Shown in pieces: positions 25,901 through 40,900 of a stretch of DNA of 64,000 nucleotides. The DNA lies in assembly GCA_023846275.1 (NCBI GenBank), contig CM043868.1, positions 13,487,755-13,551,754 on the forward strand. The letters are read 5' to 3'. Source of the stretch: Vanilla planifolia (Eukaryota; Streptophyta; Magnoliopsida; Asparagales; Orchidaceae). Position 1 is the first letter of the stretch, and every line of letters begins with the position of its first letter. The translations under genes and the position numbers were made by a program. The notes under the pieces are model-generated. The model worked only from the letters and a program-made list of their open reading frames with translations. It ran no database searches and was not told the DNA's origin.

Positions 25901-28900
25901 AAACAATGCATAGCATATTCTGGTGAAAAACGTTCACTTGTGGAACTTTGGTTTAACGATTGAGTTTGCTATTGATTTGGTTCCCTCAATATGTTTGTCA
26001 AAGGAAGCATGTTACCTTTTCCTTTAGGTGCTTAAATTTTCTTTTAAAAATGAACTTAATGATATGCAATACCTTTTTCAAAAGCTATTAGTCTATTGTA
26101 ACATTTGGTTTTTTGTGACACAGGTGAAAATTCAATGTTTTAATCCAAAGACCAGATTCAGGTTCATATTCTTTGTTAATAGTACATGAATTCACTAAGA
26201 TTTTTGTTTTTTATTTCCTGTGTTTTTTTTAATATTAAATGATTTGCTCCAGGGATGGTAATGCTTTGAGAGGAACAAACGCTCGTCGTGAAAATCTGCA
26301 TGCTAGTAGTGTTGAAGCTGATAATAAGTCTGATACTTCTGATAATATGAACTACAAAAGTGCGGGATCGACTTTTAGTAACAATTCAATTGCTGAGGGG
26401 AGTGAGAAAAAGGTCTGTTCTTGCAAGAAATTTTTTCATCTAGAAATTTTCCTTGTTGATAGGCAGAATAATTGTGCAAATTAACCTTGGAGACTTCCTT
26501 TTTCTACATTAAAAAGGAATGCCAAATTTCATAATTGCTTCTCTTCTTTATCAATTAGTCCATTCAATAGGTTTAAATAACAGATTAATTGTTTATTTTT
26601 TACCACTTCAATAAAGTTGTTAGATGTAAAGATGTTTCTGATTTGCCTCATATTTTCTTTGTCCAAAAGTTTTGCTTTGGCTACATTTCTAACATTATTT
26701 CTTACTAGATTTATGCTTGGTTGAAATTAATATAACTATTATTGAGAGACAAGAAAAGGGAAACCTATTCTAGCTACTTTTGCTTTCAAGTGAAGGTTAT
26801 CTGATTTGTTTTCAGTTTTCATCATTGGTTCAAGTGCAACCTAGTAAACTATTTATAGAAATACAAATACCCAGTCAAAATTGTCATAATGATATTGAAA
26901 GTTAAAATGGAAGCAAGGTGAAGTACAAAGATATTTGCACTCAACAAAACACTATGCAGAATGAATGGACTAAACCACTGTAAGCTTATTATCCCCTTTA
27001 CATAGCGTCAAACATGAAGTTATGAATATGTTCATTAAATCACAAGTTGGTAGAATTTTACGAAAGATAACATGTCTGCAGCAAGCATCTAAGATTTTCT
27101 GTTCCACCAATGGCTGCTTCTGTTGTTGGAGAAACAATGCATTTTTGCTAAAAAATACTAGCTGCAACGGCTGTTTTGCTGACAAAGGATGGTTTGTTTC
27201 TAAGGAATTTTTCCCCTTTTTGATACCCTTTTTAGACATGTTTATATCCTTGCTTTGTTTTGACTCATTAGAACTGCCTATTGATACAATTCACAGCTTT
27301 TCTACCTTGGAGGTGGCAAAAGTTGGGGGCATTGAGGATGGCATAAAAAAAATAATTTTAAGAACCTATTGTTAATTAAAATTAACAAATATCTGAGATT
27401 TTATATGATGCTTCAAGGTTGGTATTAGAGAGTCCTAACCCATAGAGTCATTCAATACTTATTTTAATGTAAAATTGATACAATTCACAGCTTTTCTACC
27501 TTGGAGGTGGCAAAAGTTGGGGGCATTGAGGATGGCATAAAAAAAATAATTTTAAGAACCTATAGTTAATTAAAATTAACAAATATCTGAGATTGTATAT
27601 GATGCTTCAAGGTTGGTATTAGAGAGTCCTAACCCATAGAGTCATTCAATACTTTTTTTAATGTAAAATTGAATAGAATTCAACGAAGTTTTGTAATGCA
27701 TAGACACGAGACTATTTTGTGTCATTATTTCTTCCTATTGAATTTATATTATGTTATATTTATAGACATGAGACTGATTATGTAACATGATAACCCATAA
27801 AACAGGACAAAAATATGGCATGGCATGACATGGACATAATAGTAATGTTATGGATAAATGTATATAACTTTATTAATAATTTTAACTAAATACAGAAGTA
27901 TAAATTAAACATGATTTGATTTATGGATAAAAAATATAAAAGATAAAAAATCATGAGCATTAAAAGATAAGTAAATTTGTTGAGCTAAGTTGAACTATTA
28001 TCAGTAATTGGCCTTTTTCTGTTTGAGATATTTTCCTATTTCGTAGGGGATGATGGAATTGGAAAGTGTCATGATGATGTAAAGAGGAACAGAGACGAAG
28101 AAGCTTGACACTTGTTGCAAATGATGCAATGCATGATGATAGATTTCACCTTTGGAGGTGCAGCATGACAATGGAATAAATTAGGGATGGCAAGTAGAGT
28201 GGCATGACACCATTACATTATCATTGTGGGGGAGAGAGAGTGGAGCATTGTTAATTTATTTATGGAGATAATTGGGAGAAAAGAGGAATATTATTGACCC
28301 TTCCCAGAGCTGTACAAACATTTAAGTCTTCATCAATGTCATGAACTAGTGTCCTTCGTTTTCCAACCATGCCCATCTAGCATTTGTCTCTTTGTATTCT
28401 TTTCTTCAGAATTTGGGGTGATTCCCCAATCCTGTGTACTAAGAGGTGTTCTATAATGTCATGACAACATGTATAGAGTTATCTAGGTTCATGGCGATCA
28501 CCACACTTTGAGTCACTTATTCTACAATGAAAACTTTCTTATTTGTACATTAGGTTTTTTGAATTTTTTCCAATATTATTCTTGGTTATCAAATATAAAT
28601 TTCTTACTTAGAATAAATCTACTGATTGTCACTTTTAGTATCTACACGTTAAAGTACTAGATTTATCTCCTTGTGAAACTTTTAGAAAAAATTATTAAAT
28701 ATTTAATTATTAGTCCTTTTCTCCATGTTCTGATTATTTAATCAGAAGGGAAGGGTTCCAGGCTTTGCATTACCTAGCTATGGCAGACTGTCCTTACTAT
28801 TGGTCTAGTCTTAACAACTATTGGAATCATGATTCATTGTCATATTTGTCCAACTAAGAAGAAGAGAAAACAAAACCTCAGTTTATTTTACCCCTTTACT

Positions 28901-31900
28901 ATACTTTGTGAGCCTTGGGATGATTTCAATGCTGATTTTGTGTTAGGCTTACGTTGTACTGTTGGGTGCCATGATTTATTCTTGTTGTAGTTGACAGTTT
29001 TTGAAAATAACTCATTTTATGCATACAGCAAGCCACATGAGTGGATGGACTGTGTTGTCTTCTAATCACTATCATCTCATTATCACTTCTAGAGAAATCT
29101 TTTGAAGATTATGAACACTAAGTTGTTCTTTTCTTTGGCTTATCATCTTCAAACTGAATTTCTTATTTTAACTCATTTCTTTGGCTTGTTTCATCAAATG
29201 GCATATTCATTTATAAGTACTTCGGAAAGGAAATGCTTGGACCATCCAAAATCTTTCTACTCTGATAATTTCTTTTGTTTAGTATCGTCTGTACAATCTA
29301 TTATCCATTGCTGGCTTTAAGAAGGATTCAGATTGTTTTACAACTCTTTTACTGAAAAAGGTTCTCCTTGGAACCCTTTACAAGCAGTTGGGACTTGCTA
29401 TTTATGAGCAGGAATTTTGATTCATTAGTTACAAAGCAGCTATATTTTGTCAAGATTCATATTTTGTTAAAAAAAGAGAGCCCAATTTTAAGCATGGGGA
29501 GGCTCAGTAATTACAACAATACTCTTAGTTTTACACTTCTTGAAGATGTCATTCCAATCTCTTGCTCATTCTTTAGATAGAATTCTTGAAACAGACATTC
29601 TCACACTAATGCACTTATAATTTTTCTCCATTTTACGTTTCTTTGGATTAATTGTAAATCATCAAAGAGCTGAATACTATCATTGCTCTTTTTATCAGTT
29701 TTCTGATTCAGTCATGGTTTGATCAGTCATATTAATGATGCAAAAGCATGCGGCATTTCTGTTTATTCTTTTTCCCCTAGCTTTTTTAAACAGCTTATCA
29801 GGGTTTTTCTTTTCGAAGTTGGTAGGCATTTCATTGCATTATGGTACTTGTTTAACCCCCTCTATTCAACTTCCTGGTTTTTGTAACTTTCCATCCTACA
29901 AATGCGGATCATAGGAAGAAACCTTAAAATTGTTTTTATAATGTTTTCTATTTTCTATGCCATATTAACTAGTGCCCTGATTCATTTGATTTGTGAAGGA
30001 ATTTTTCTTTTCTTTTTGTTATTTTCATCATCATGTTTATTTTTAACTGGCTAGATGACACTTGAGTCTGTTTGTATGCTGAAATCTTTACCCAATATTG
30101 ATCATGCCTTTTACCTAAAAATTTTTTCCCCTGTATTGTTTATTTACTTCGAAATTAATTAATGTATATGTTGTTTGCATTTCCCATGTGGCTTTATGAT
30201 AATGTCTTCAATTTGCAGGATGCAATTTGCTTACCTTCAGGTTCACATGGTAGCTCTGATTCAACAGTGAGTTCTCTGGGAAGGGCAGGTTTAACTCCCA
30301 GAAATACTGTAAATGACAGCACTTCTATGGGAAGACAAGATTCAGCTGGCTCGCAAGCCAGTGCAACTTCCAGTTCTGGACTTAATGGTGCTCTTGCAAG
30401 ATCAAATCCATCATCCTTTAATTCAAGGGCCTCCGGCTCTTCAACTCCCCACCAATGGCAGGATTCAACAATGCAAACTATTGAACAAGGTCATGCTGCA
30501 CAGTCACTTGGAACTTCCGTTTCTGCTAAGGAACTCCTTGAAGCAGCTGAAGAAACAATTGATGAGCTTCGTGACGAGGCCAAGATGTGGGAAAGACATG
30601 CTCAGAAGTTGAAAATTGACCTTGAAAAATTGAAGAAGGAATGTACTTACAAATCCAAACAACTAGCAGAACTGGAATTGGAGCTTTCTGCTGCAAACAA
30701 TGAGCGTGATAGTCTGAGGCAGGAAGTTAAGCAACTGAAATTATCTTTGGAGCAAATTAAGATCAGTCGGATGGACAACTATAGCTATAAAAATGAAAGT
30801 ATACTGCATTCACAAAAGCAACTTGAAGATGAACTGAAGTTCTTGAAAGAATCTAACGCCTCACTAATCATGCAGTTAAACAAATCACAAGAAGCAAATC
30901 TTGAACTTGTAGCTATATTAGAGGAGCTTGAAGAAACAGTTGAGAAACAGAGGATAGAGCTGGCAAACCTTACTTGCTCAACGTCCATGTCCGAGAATGT
31001 AGAGACAATGAGAGATCACGCATTTGCAGATGCCGAGGAGGAATGGGCAAGAAAGCTATCTGCAAAGGAAGAAGAGATCAGCAAATTAGAGGAAAAGTTA
31101 AGTAAAGAGGAGGAATGGGCAAGAAAGCTATCTGCAAAGGAAGAAGAGATCAGCAAATTAGAGGAAAAGTTAAGTAAATTACAAAATGTTATGCATGTGA
31201 GGACGATGGTATCCAATCATGATCACCCTGATTTGATGCAAGAAGAAGTTGAGGATTTAAGAACTAAAGTGGAGGAGCTTGAGAGGGATTGTAATGAGCT
31301 GACACAAGAAAATCTAGAGCTCATATTTAAGCTTAAGGAATTAGGGAAGGATGTTGATGAGCAAAAAGATTTGGATAGTTGTTGCCATGTTATGCATGGG
31401 AACCACTTTCCTTATGGTTTTGAATCTGATGTTAGGCAGTTGAAGTTTCAAATATCTAGGCTGGAAGATGCACTTAGCAAAAGGGGCATGGATGGATTTT
31501 TTAATATAGAACCGTCCATGTTATTGGTGGAAAAACTGAAGAAAAATTGTGCCGATCTTGATTTTGAGCTTCAATATGTCAAAGATCATGCTTGTGATCC
31601 CGATATAAAGTTTGGTGAGTTCCAAGTGGAAGTGGAAGAAAAGGTATTAGATATAAATGAATTGCAACAGAAGCCAAATTGCATTGAAGATACTAATTTG
31701 GGATACTCTAGTGTTGTTACAGAACAGGGGCTTGAAATAGTAAAGTCAAGGATCACCTTGGAAACTCCTAAAATGCTTTATGAAATGAAAAAGCAACTTC
31801 AACTTGCACTGTTTAATGTAAGATACCTAAATAGTGAGCAGCACCCTATTGGAGAAAATTCCAATGAAATGGGCTCAAATGTTTTGGTTTCCAGAGGAGA

Positions 31901-34900
31901 AGATGCAGCTAGTCAAGAAGAATTAGTAGAGGATATGCTTAATGATATTATCAAATTGAATTCTTCATTACAAGCTAAGGTTGTTAAATGCAGGGATATT
32001 TGGCCAATTGGAGGAGGCATCATGGAGAAAGATTTGATCTTTGGAAGATCTGAGGTTGTGGAAAGTGGCACTATGGACAAACAGCAAAATGAGGAATTGG
32101 AAGGACTGAAGTTAAGAAATGAGGAACTTGAGGCTGCATTCTTGCTAAAAGAAAAGGAGATTGATGCTTTAGAAGCTTCTATGAGGGAATTAGAACATAT
32201 GATTTTGAGCATTAGGAGAGAAAAAAGTCAGGTGGAAGAAAATTTAGCAGTTGTACAAAAGGAAAACAATGTCACTTCTAAATACGTGGATGATGTGCAA
32301 AATGAGATGGTAATTCTGAATAATGATATGTGTAGTCATGGTTCTGACAATGATAAGCTTAACAGGAAATCATCTGAGCATGAGATAGGCAAGCATGAAC
32401 CAGAGTTACAGATGTCCGAGTTGGCAGCAGAAAACTCGCAATTGTCTGAACGGATATCTGGCCTAGAAGCTCAAATAAGTTTCCTGATAGATGAAAAAGA
32501 ACGCACTAGATTGGAAGTGGAAGGTTATAAGTCCCTCATAGGGGATCTTTATGTGGAAACTGCAGAACAGAAAGCAAAGATAGAAGAACAAAATGTGGAA
32601 CGTGGTAAAATTTACCAAGAAGTTCAACATGAATTATCTGAAGCACGAGTGGAATCTGAAATGCTGAAGAAAACTCATTCAGAACTGCAATGTACGGTGG
32701 AGAGTCTTATTGAGGAGTGCAGTTCTCTAAAGCAGCAAACTGAGAACTTGCAGAGGCAGAAGTTGGAGATGCATGCACAAAGTTTAGATCTTGTGGTTGA
32801 AATCAGGGAATTGCAAACGAAGAATTCTGGTTACCTACTCGAAGTTGAGGTTTTAGAATCTAAACTTTCTTCTCTTCAAAGTGATTTCACTTTGAAGGAA
32901 GAGTCAGTTGCTTCAGTGCTGGAGAATATGCTTCAAGAGCAAAAGGAGCTACGGGAAATGATAAATGAGGCAGATGTCATGTTGAAACAGATCAACGAGG
33001 AAAAGATGACGGAAATTGAGAACCTCAAAGAAGAAGTTTCTCATCTCTCTGCACAGGTTTACTCATCTCAGGATGAACGAGAGAGATTAGCAGCAGATGC
33101 TTTGAGAGAAGTTTCCACATTGCATCTCGAAAAAATTAAACTTGAAAGTAGTCTCCGGGAACTCCAAGCTAAAGTCAACATAAATGAAACTGAGCTACAT
33201 AGTGTGGAAAGTGAGTCTGAAAAAAAGGTTGAAGGTCTTGTTAACTTGCTAAATGCTTCCAAGCAGAGTGAGGAAATGCTGATAGCTGACATTGAACATC
33301 TTCAGAGAACGATGGAATCTCTTAAATCTAGTGAAGAAAGTTTTAAGAAGATGGCAAATGAACTTGAGCTAAAGCTAAAATCTTCTGAGTATGAAAAACA
33401 GCAAACAATGGAAGATATTTCTGGCTTAAAAGCTCAACTAATGAAGGCAGCTGAATTTCAGGATGAACTCCTAAACCTAAAGAGCTTTCTTGCAGAGACT
33501 AAATTTGAGAAAGAGAAACTAGAAGATCTATTGCATTCAGTTTCCGAAGAATGCAAGAAACTGAAGGAAGAAAAAAGTTTACTTTCAGATGACATTTTAT
33601 TTCTGCAGAAAGCTTTAAACGACTGTGAAGCTGATAGACTTAGTAAAGTTTCCCTAGAAGAGAAGATCCTGAAGCTGAAGGCTGACCTAACTGCTAGGGA
33701 AGGCTTACATGTTGACAAAGAAGGAATGAAGAATGAAATCAACCAGATCATGAACGTGAACAATGAATATCTGTGGAAGATACGATGCCTGGAAGAAGAA
33801 AAAGATGAACTTATTAGGAAAGGTCTGGTTATAGACAAGGAAGAAGCATGCAGTAAAAAGGAAGTCTCAGAGGATAAAGACGTAGTTGAGGTGAGCACCA
33901 ATATTGTTGGAGTAATCTAATGATCTCCTAAAGTGTTTCAATCATTTAACTTCATTAAAGTACACTGAATACAATAATTTGTTAATATTTTCATTAGAAG
34001 GTACTGGATGTTTTCAATGAAGCATGAACATGAAACAATATTATTGAGGATTCGTTATTTGTATGATAAATATAGTAAAATTAGGATGCATATCTAACTC
34101 AGTGTACATAATGAACATTCATTATTCTAATGATTTACAATAAACCAATAATCAATGATGGAATTATTCTGACATTTTAAGATTAGATGTATGCATCCTT
34201 CTTGATGATAAATCAAAAGAATTTGTGATCTTTATGGTTGTGTGTAAACCTATTTCTTGGAAAATTTCGAAGGACTAGGTACTTCGCCTAGGGTATAAAT
34301 CTTTAGGAAAATATTGCTCTAGTAATGTGAATGATCTCCTAAACATGCTTCAATCATTTAGCTTGTATTAAAGTACATTGTGAATGTATCAATTTTTAAC
34401 ATTGCCATTAGAAGAGAGTGTGGATGTTTTTGATAAGCATGGATATGAAATAATGTTATGGAGAGGATTTGTTATTTCTATGATAAATCTCCAGTAAAAT
34501 TAGGATGCATAGCTAACTCAGTGCACATAATGAACATTTATTATTGTAATGCTTTACAATAAAAATAATCAATAATGGAAATTCTAACGCTTTGAGATAG
34601 ATGTATAAATATTTCTGATGATAAATCAAAAGAATTCTTGTGATCATTATGGCAGTATAAACTTAATTTCTTAGAAAATCTCAAGGAACTGGGTACTTCA
34701 CCCAAGGTACATGCCCAATTTGAGTACTGTGATAGCATATGTATAGATATGAGTGTGACATGAATTTGAGATTGATATGGCTACTTTGGAGAAGTATCTC
34801 TAGTGGTATGCATACATTTAGTGCAAGCCATTTGCAAAGGGCTGCTTGAATCCTATACTTTATAGGAAGACAAAGAATATTGTGTGACATGCATATTTTT

Positions 34901-37900
34901 ATAAAGGGCCAGGGTCACATTTTGGAAAGCTCAAAAAAATCGTTATGTTTGACCTTTTATGTTTGAAATTCTAAACATTGCTCTTTTGTGTCCTGTGGAT
35001 TGTCTCATACAGCCTTGTTATCTTTAAATGGGTCTAGTAGTTATAGAGTGAAAGATGCTCAACAAGTTATGAGATTTTGCTTAATGTTTTGAATATGTCT
35101 ATGAATGGATATTCGTGGTGGATTGTAGGCTAGTAATAATCTCTAAGCATCATCTCCATTGCTTCTTGAATTGTTGATTTTTGCTTGTCATTTATACATA
35201 TTAATGACCGCTTGATTTTACTATTGTTTGGCATGCACGGTATTAATTAAGATTTCTTTCTATTTTCTTGGAATTTGCTTATTTCCCTCAACTAATTTTG
35301 CATAATATGCTCTCTATTGTACAAAATCAAACTACCACGCAGAGAGATGCCTATGAAGTTGTTGCTATGTGTTTACATAAGTTGGTTCTCTGATTAGGCC
35401 ATCAATAGTCTCTGCAACTTTACTTCATTTAGTCCTCCAGCTATGAAGAGAATTTCACCATTCTCCATCAACTATGCTTAACATCCTTGATGATAAATTG
35501 TGGTTTTATTTATTTTACTTCAGTTAGTGCTTGATTTCTGATTTCTTTTAGATCGATTCTGTTTACTGTTTAGCTGTTTTTTTATCTTCAAATACTTTTA
35601 TTTTAGTTTTTAACTTCAAATGCTGGCTAAATTGTTATAACTTCGCAGTTACCCTTTTTCTTCATTTCATGTTATGGCTAAATGTTTTGGCTTTGTGGTT
35701 TACCCACTATTTATTCATTTTATTCTAATTGTATCTTTGGCATGGGAAATGGAGATATTCTTTAAGCTATTTCTGAGAAAGACTGTAAAGTTTCCGTTGG
35801 TTCATGATGAATCAGATTATTTTTAATTTGTTTCTCTTTGTTGCCTCCCCACTTCCCCTTGTAGGTTGAAAGCTCATTGCTTGGAAGCGTGGAGGAACCT
35901 CAGGTCAAAATAGAAGTTGGTGCGCTGGAGTCTAAGATCCTTTCACTTCAAGCTGAACTTGCTGAGGCCCTAGAGGCAAAGAACATTTGTCAAACGCAAC
36001 TCAATGAGTAAGTAAATACAATTTTGCTTTGGAATTAGAAAATTTTAGAGTTCAGAATACCTAACAAGATTTTTCCATCGCTCTTCATGCCTTAATGCTA
36101 TTGCTTGGTGCACAGTATAATGCTAATTTTTTGTTGTACTAAAACACCTGGGGCCTGTTTGGTTTTAGGATAGTTTAGATTTATTTGGGTGAAGTAAAAT
36201 AACCCTGCTTGGTTAGCCTCAAAACCTGCTTGATTGCTATAATGAGGTTAATCTGTTTAAGCAAATTTGCTGTTTGTGATTTCAATGAATTAACCCAGAT
36301 TGGTGATATATACAATTTCATGAATTAATAAGTATAAACAACCAAATAAAACACCAATTAGTAGAACACAAACAGAGCAGCATATGTGCACAGACTTGCT
36401 CATGAACAATCTTACTTAATAAAGTACAGTAACTTTTATAAACATGGCATCACACAAATTAATCAACATTTGCCCAGATTTACTGACCAAACACAATGCA
36501 AGTTTTAGTACAAACATCAGTAATAATAGAATGTTTTGTGTGCTTACAACTAATTTACACAAACATTCCAAACAAATTGTGTGGAATGAAACAAACAAGA
36601 TTGCATGAAATGAGAACACAAAACTCTGTAGTCACATGTGCAACCCGCATGACCTCCTTAATCTGCATTCAGATGGCTTTACCTGTTTTGCATTCATCAA
36701 TCGAGTTTTTGGATCTTCACCTTGTGGAACTTCATAAATGAAAAAAAAAATGTTCAACAGCACCATAGAAACGACAAACCAAAGTTCTTAGACAAAACCA
36801 TGTTGAACAATACCATAGATGATGGCGAGTACTACAGCATCATGGATAACAATAGCTGTTTGAGGTCACAAGTAGATGACACAATACCATAATACAACAA
36901 ATTTCAAGGCGCAACAATATAATAGACACTCTCATGACAAGAACACCTAGTTATGTGTTGGTTGAGGTTGATCATGAAATGATTTGTAGTTTTGATGCTC
37001 AGGAAGTGTAAGGATCATCTTTCTCATCTAAAATTTCAACTTCTGACCCCCAAACATCATGAAGATCATTCCTTTTATAGCAGACTCTGTTAAAGCATCT
37101 ATCATGGCCAGTAATCTGTTTACAATTAAGTTGGTAAGTATGCTCATTTTCTTTAGCCATCATTAAGTGTGTAAGGCTTAGCTTGTTGTGGAGACATGAA
37201 TTCAAGCATGGATTTAATTTTTGCCTCAGCCAACCTTGCCTTCAATTCATCCTTTGTGAAGCTCTTCTTACTTCCCCCAGATGCTCCATTCCCTCAACGG
37301 GCCATTTTGCAGAACTGTTGGTGCTTGCATTAATACAACTCCACACCCCTTGCAGTCAAAATCATAAAAGACAACCAAAAGTCGTACATGTTTTAGGCAG
37401 TACAACCAAAAGCAGGCTTAATGTTATAACTTGATATTGTGCCTTACATGGAGAAAGGGGAATGAGTATGGCAAATACCAGTCTGCTAAAGATGCAAGCT
37501 ACAAATGCTATCATGCCCATGCATTGGCAATTGGTGGAAATCATAAAGCTCGAGCCTTCACCATGCTGCCTTCATTCATGCAAAAATAAGCATAATGATC
37601 TACTCATCAAATGCCCGTAAATCATACATAGCAGATATATGTCTATCTTGTACCAACCAAATTAGGCAAATAACTGTTGTGCGTGTTGAATACTTGGTTA
37701 TCCCACGAGCAGGTTTTGCTACTACAAGAGGGAAAATTTAAAGAAAATGGCTTTGACGAAACCTTCCACAATGTTTACCCATTACAAGAGGCATCAGTTT
37801 ATAAGCACTGATCATGCAAAGAACTGAATTACATTAATGGGTGGGATTTCTGCACTGGTTGACGTTTCTATTTCCAACCTCATAACTTGCCAGCTAACAA

Positions 37901-40900
37901 ATAAAATATCTAGCACACCAGGTTCATAGCCATTGTTGGAGATTGCAACAAATCATGGATGCCAAACAATTGGTATAGGGCACACAATCTCTGAGAAAGG
38001 GAGAAAACAATGTTCAATAATCATCATATGCTCAATCAAAGACATCCTATGCATAGAATTCAGATACAGCAACCAGGAAGCACCACCAAAAAAAACTCCA
38101 TAATTCAACGAACAAATACTATCACTCATGATAATTAGTGAAACCATATTAATTACAAGTCAAAATAATAATGTAAGCAAGAGGTAATGATCAAACCTTG
38201 TATGTGATTGAGCCACACAAATTGAGATTGTAGCACAATTGATTGTTAGATTCACATGTCGAAATAAGAATGACAAGGTCTTCGTCCAATCTAACCTATG
38301 AAAGCAAGAGCAGCTGTTGGATTGTTCTAAAATCAGGCCATAGAACAAGGCTAGGGCAGAGAGGCATGTAGGTGCCATGAAGTTTGACTATGCCACAAGC
38401 TGGAAATACAAAGGATCACTTGCAATCTATGTAAGAACACCAACAAGAACCATTGAAATAAAAAGGAAAAATCACATTTTGATCTCATTGCATTTAAGAC
38501 CAAGCCAATGTCACTGAACATTGAAGAAAGTAACAAACAAAGGGAATTAAGGCGTATAAGAAATGAGGATAGGGAATAGAGATATGCATAGACAAACTAA
38601 GGACTTATATATATGCTCTAGGCTTTGAGTTATTATGAAAGGAAGCATCATTTAGGATTAGCAACTATATATCGACAACAGTAAATGAAGGAGGTAGCAT
38701 ATAGGGGTAAGGCTTCATTGAGATGTTCATAGGTGAGAATGATGTAAGAATAAACCCCAAGGGGATATGGTTTAGGAAAAGCATGCACATCAAATGCAAA
38801 ACTTTATGTTGAAACCCAAAGGTGCAAAAAACCACAGGTGATCGCTATCCATCCATCCAATACTATATGTTATCTTGATTTTGATCTTTTTTCTCCTTTT
38901 GCATACCTCTATAGAGAAAGCTAAGGGTTAATAGGAGAAGAGGGATGGTAGGAATTAGAACAAGAAGAATCTTCATGTGCATGATCTATGCAAAGAGAGA
39001 AGTAAAAAAATTATCCACCGCTTACATTTATGTGGAATAAATATGGAAAAGTGGGGAGCAAGATGGAGAGAGAGAGAGAGAGAATAAAAAATCAATACAT
39101 TGATGAGGTATAGAGAGTACGTCTTTGAAATAAGACATTCATGAATAGTCATTATTTGACCATTTATGCACTAGTTCTTGGTGTTAGTTAGGAAGATGTG
39201 TTGATCTATCGAAATGCTCATGGGGATTAATACAACTTTTGGTTAAGTGATTCACTTGCTAGCTATGATAATTTTTAATTTGAGTAGAAAATATGGAGAA
39301 AATAATAGAAGAGAACTAGTAGGAAGAGAGAAGGAGAGGAGCCTTGCACACATGATTTGTGTGGAGAGAGAGGTCAAAAAAAGAATACCCCTTCTTTTAT
39401 ATGAAAATAAAAGTGAAAATTTTGAAGGGAGAGAAAGAGTAACCAAACAAAATATCTATATGGGTGAGAGATTATATGTCTTAGAAACAAGATCTCTATG
39501 TAATCATTATTAACCATTAACAAAGTGGGTGTGGGTGGCATCAAGGGAGATATTTTAGTTTATATTCATGCTCAAGAGGGGACAAATTTATACTAATAGA
39601 ATTTTTAGTTAGGTAATTCATTATTAATTATGATGATATTCAATTTAAATGAAATTAAGTTCAGATAACTAAGCAAAAGAAATTAAAATATTATTTTTTC
39701 AAGTGATTTAAACCAATTATCATGTTTATATCCACCACTAAGCACCTTTTTTGAGACTCAATTGTACACTTCTCATAGGATGATCGATAAGCCACATTTT
39801 TTCAGTCAAAATATGAGTAGGTAGGGAAGATGTTACGCTCCAACTCTAGGCCTTGTATTAGGCTTCTCAATATCTTCATGACATTAACACTAAGAGTAGC
39901 TTGTAGAACTCTCATCAACACAAGGCTTTGATTTAGACATCCCTTAACAAAGTTGTGAGATTGTCTCTTTTGCTTGTTAGTTGAGCAAAGTGGTGATTAT
40001 TACAAAAGAAAGTTTAAGCACATTTATTCTTTAATAAATGTAGAAATGCAATGAAAATCACTAGGAGTGGAACAATTGAAGACCTAGTAGATGAATGAGG
40101 ATGAATGACTATAAGCAATGAAAGCTTTGACATTTGTACATGCAAAGATCTCTTCCAAAATGAGGTAGTTCATATGCACACTCAAAACTCTCAATTAAAA
40201 TGACTTTACTTTATGGTGGTTGAAAGGGTTTTAATTGCCATTTAGGGTGGTTGATGGGATCTATTTATAGCCCTTAATCAATGCTTAAAACTTCTTAATA
40301 GGTCTCCTGGCCATTTGAGAAAAATAATCAAAAAGTCAATTTTCTATCATAGGTAATTAACCATTTTAGTGTTTTCTCTTCCCATGTATTGAATTTCACA
40401 TCCTGCATATTGTATATTGATCTCTAGAAGTTTGGAAACAAGGTTTACCATGTTTCATATGTTGGGTCATACATTGTAAGCCACTTATCTTGTATTATAT
40501 GTTGTTCTGGGCTTTAGATGACAAATTTTAGTTTTTTGATGTTGTATTGAAAAATTGATGAAAAATAAATATATGTGATGAAATTATGATATTTTGTACA
40601 CATACACTTTGACATGTATAAAATCATTCGATGAAAAAAGTTTGGTAAAACTATATCTTTTATTCGATTTGTACTAAGTTTAAAATATATTATCGAAGTA
40701 GGTTTGAATTTGTAATTCAATGGTATAAAGCTTTAGATGTGAATCCAAAATAGTAAAAAATGTATACATTAGTATTTTTGATATGTTGAATGCATTTCAT
40801 GCAAAATTTTATTTTTTAAGTTATTTCAAAAGATATTTGAGAATTTAGGTTACAATCTTTAATTTTTAATCCAATCTATTTAAATGTCCAAATCAATAAA

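Noticed and set aside
27022..27375. 117-codon frame inside intron 5
   Set aside because: It runs into the 194-bp duplication, has no recognisable domain, and lies inside a well-supported intron.
33458..33901. 147-codon antisense frame in the big exon (and similar ones at 30785-33292)
   Set aside because: Ser/Phe-rich shadows of Glu/Lys-rich coiled-coil codons on the other strand.
36148..36175. GGGCCTGTTTGGTT, like the end of a Tourist or hAT-type MITE
   Set aside because: I found no inverted partner end or target-site duplication within the following kilobases.
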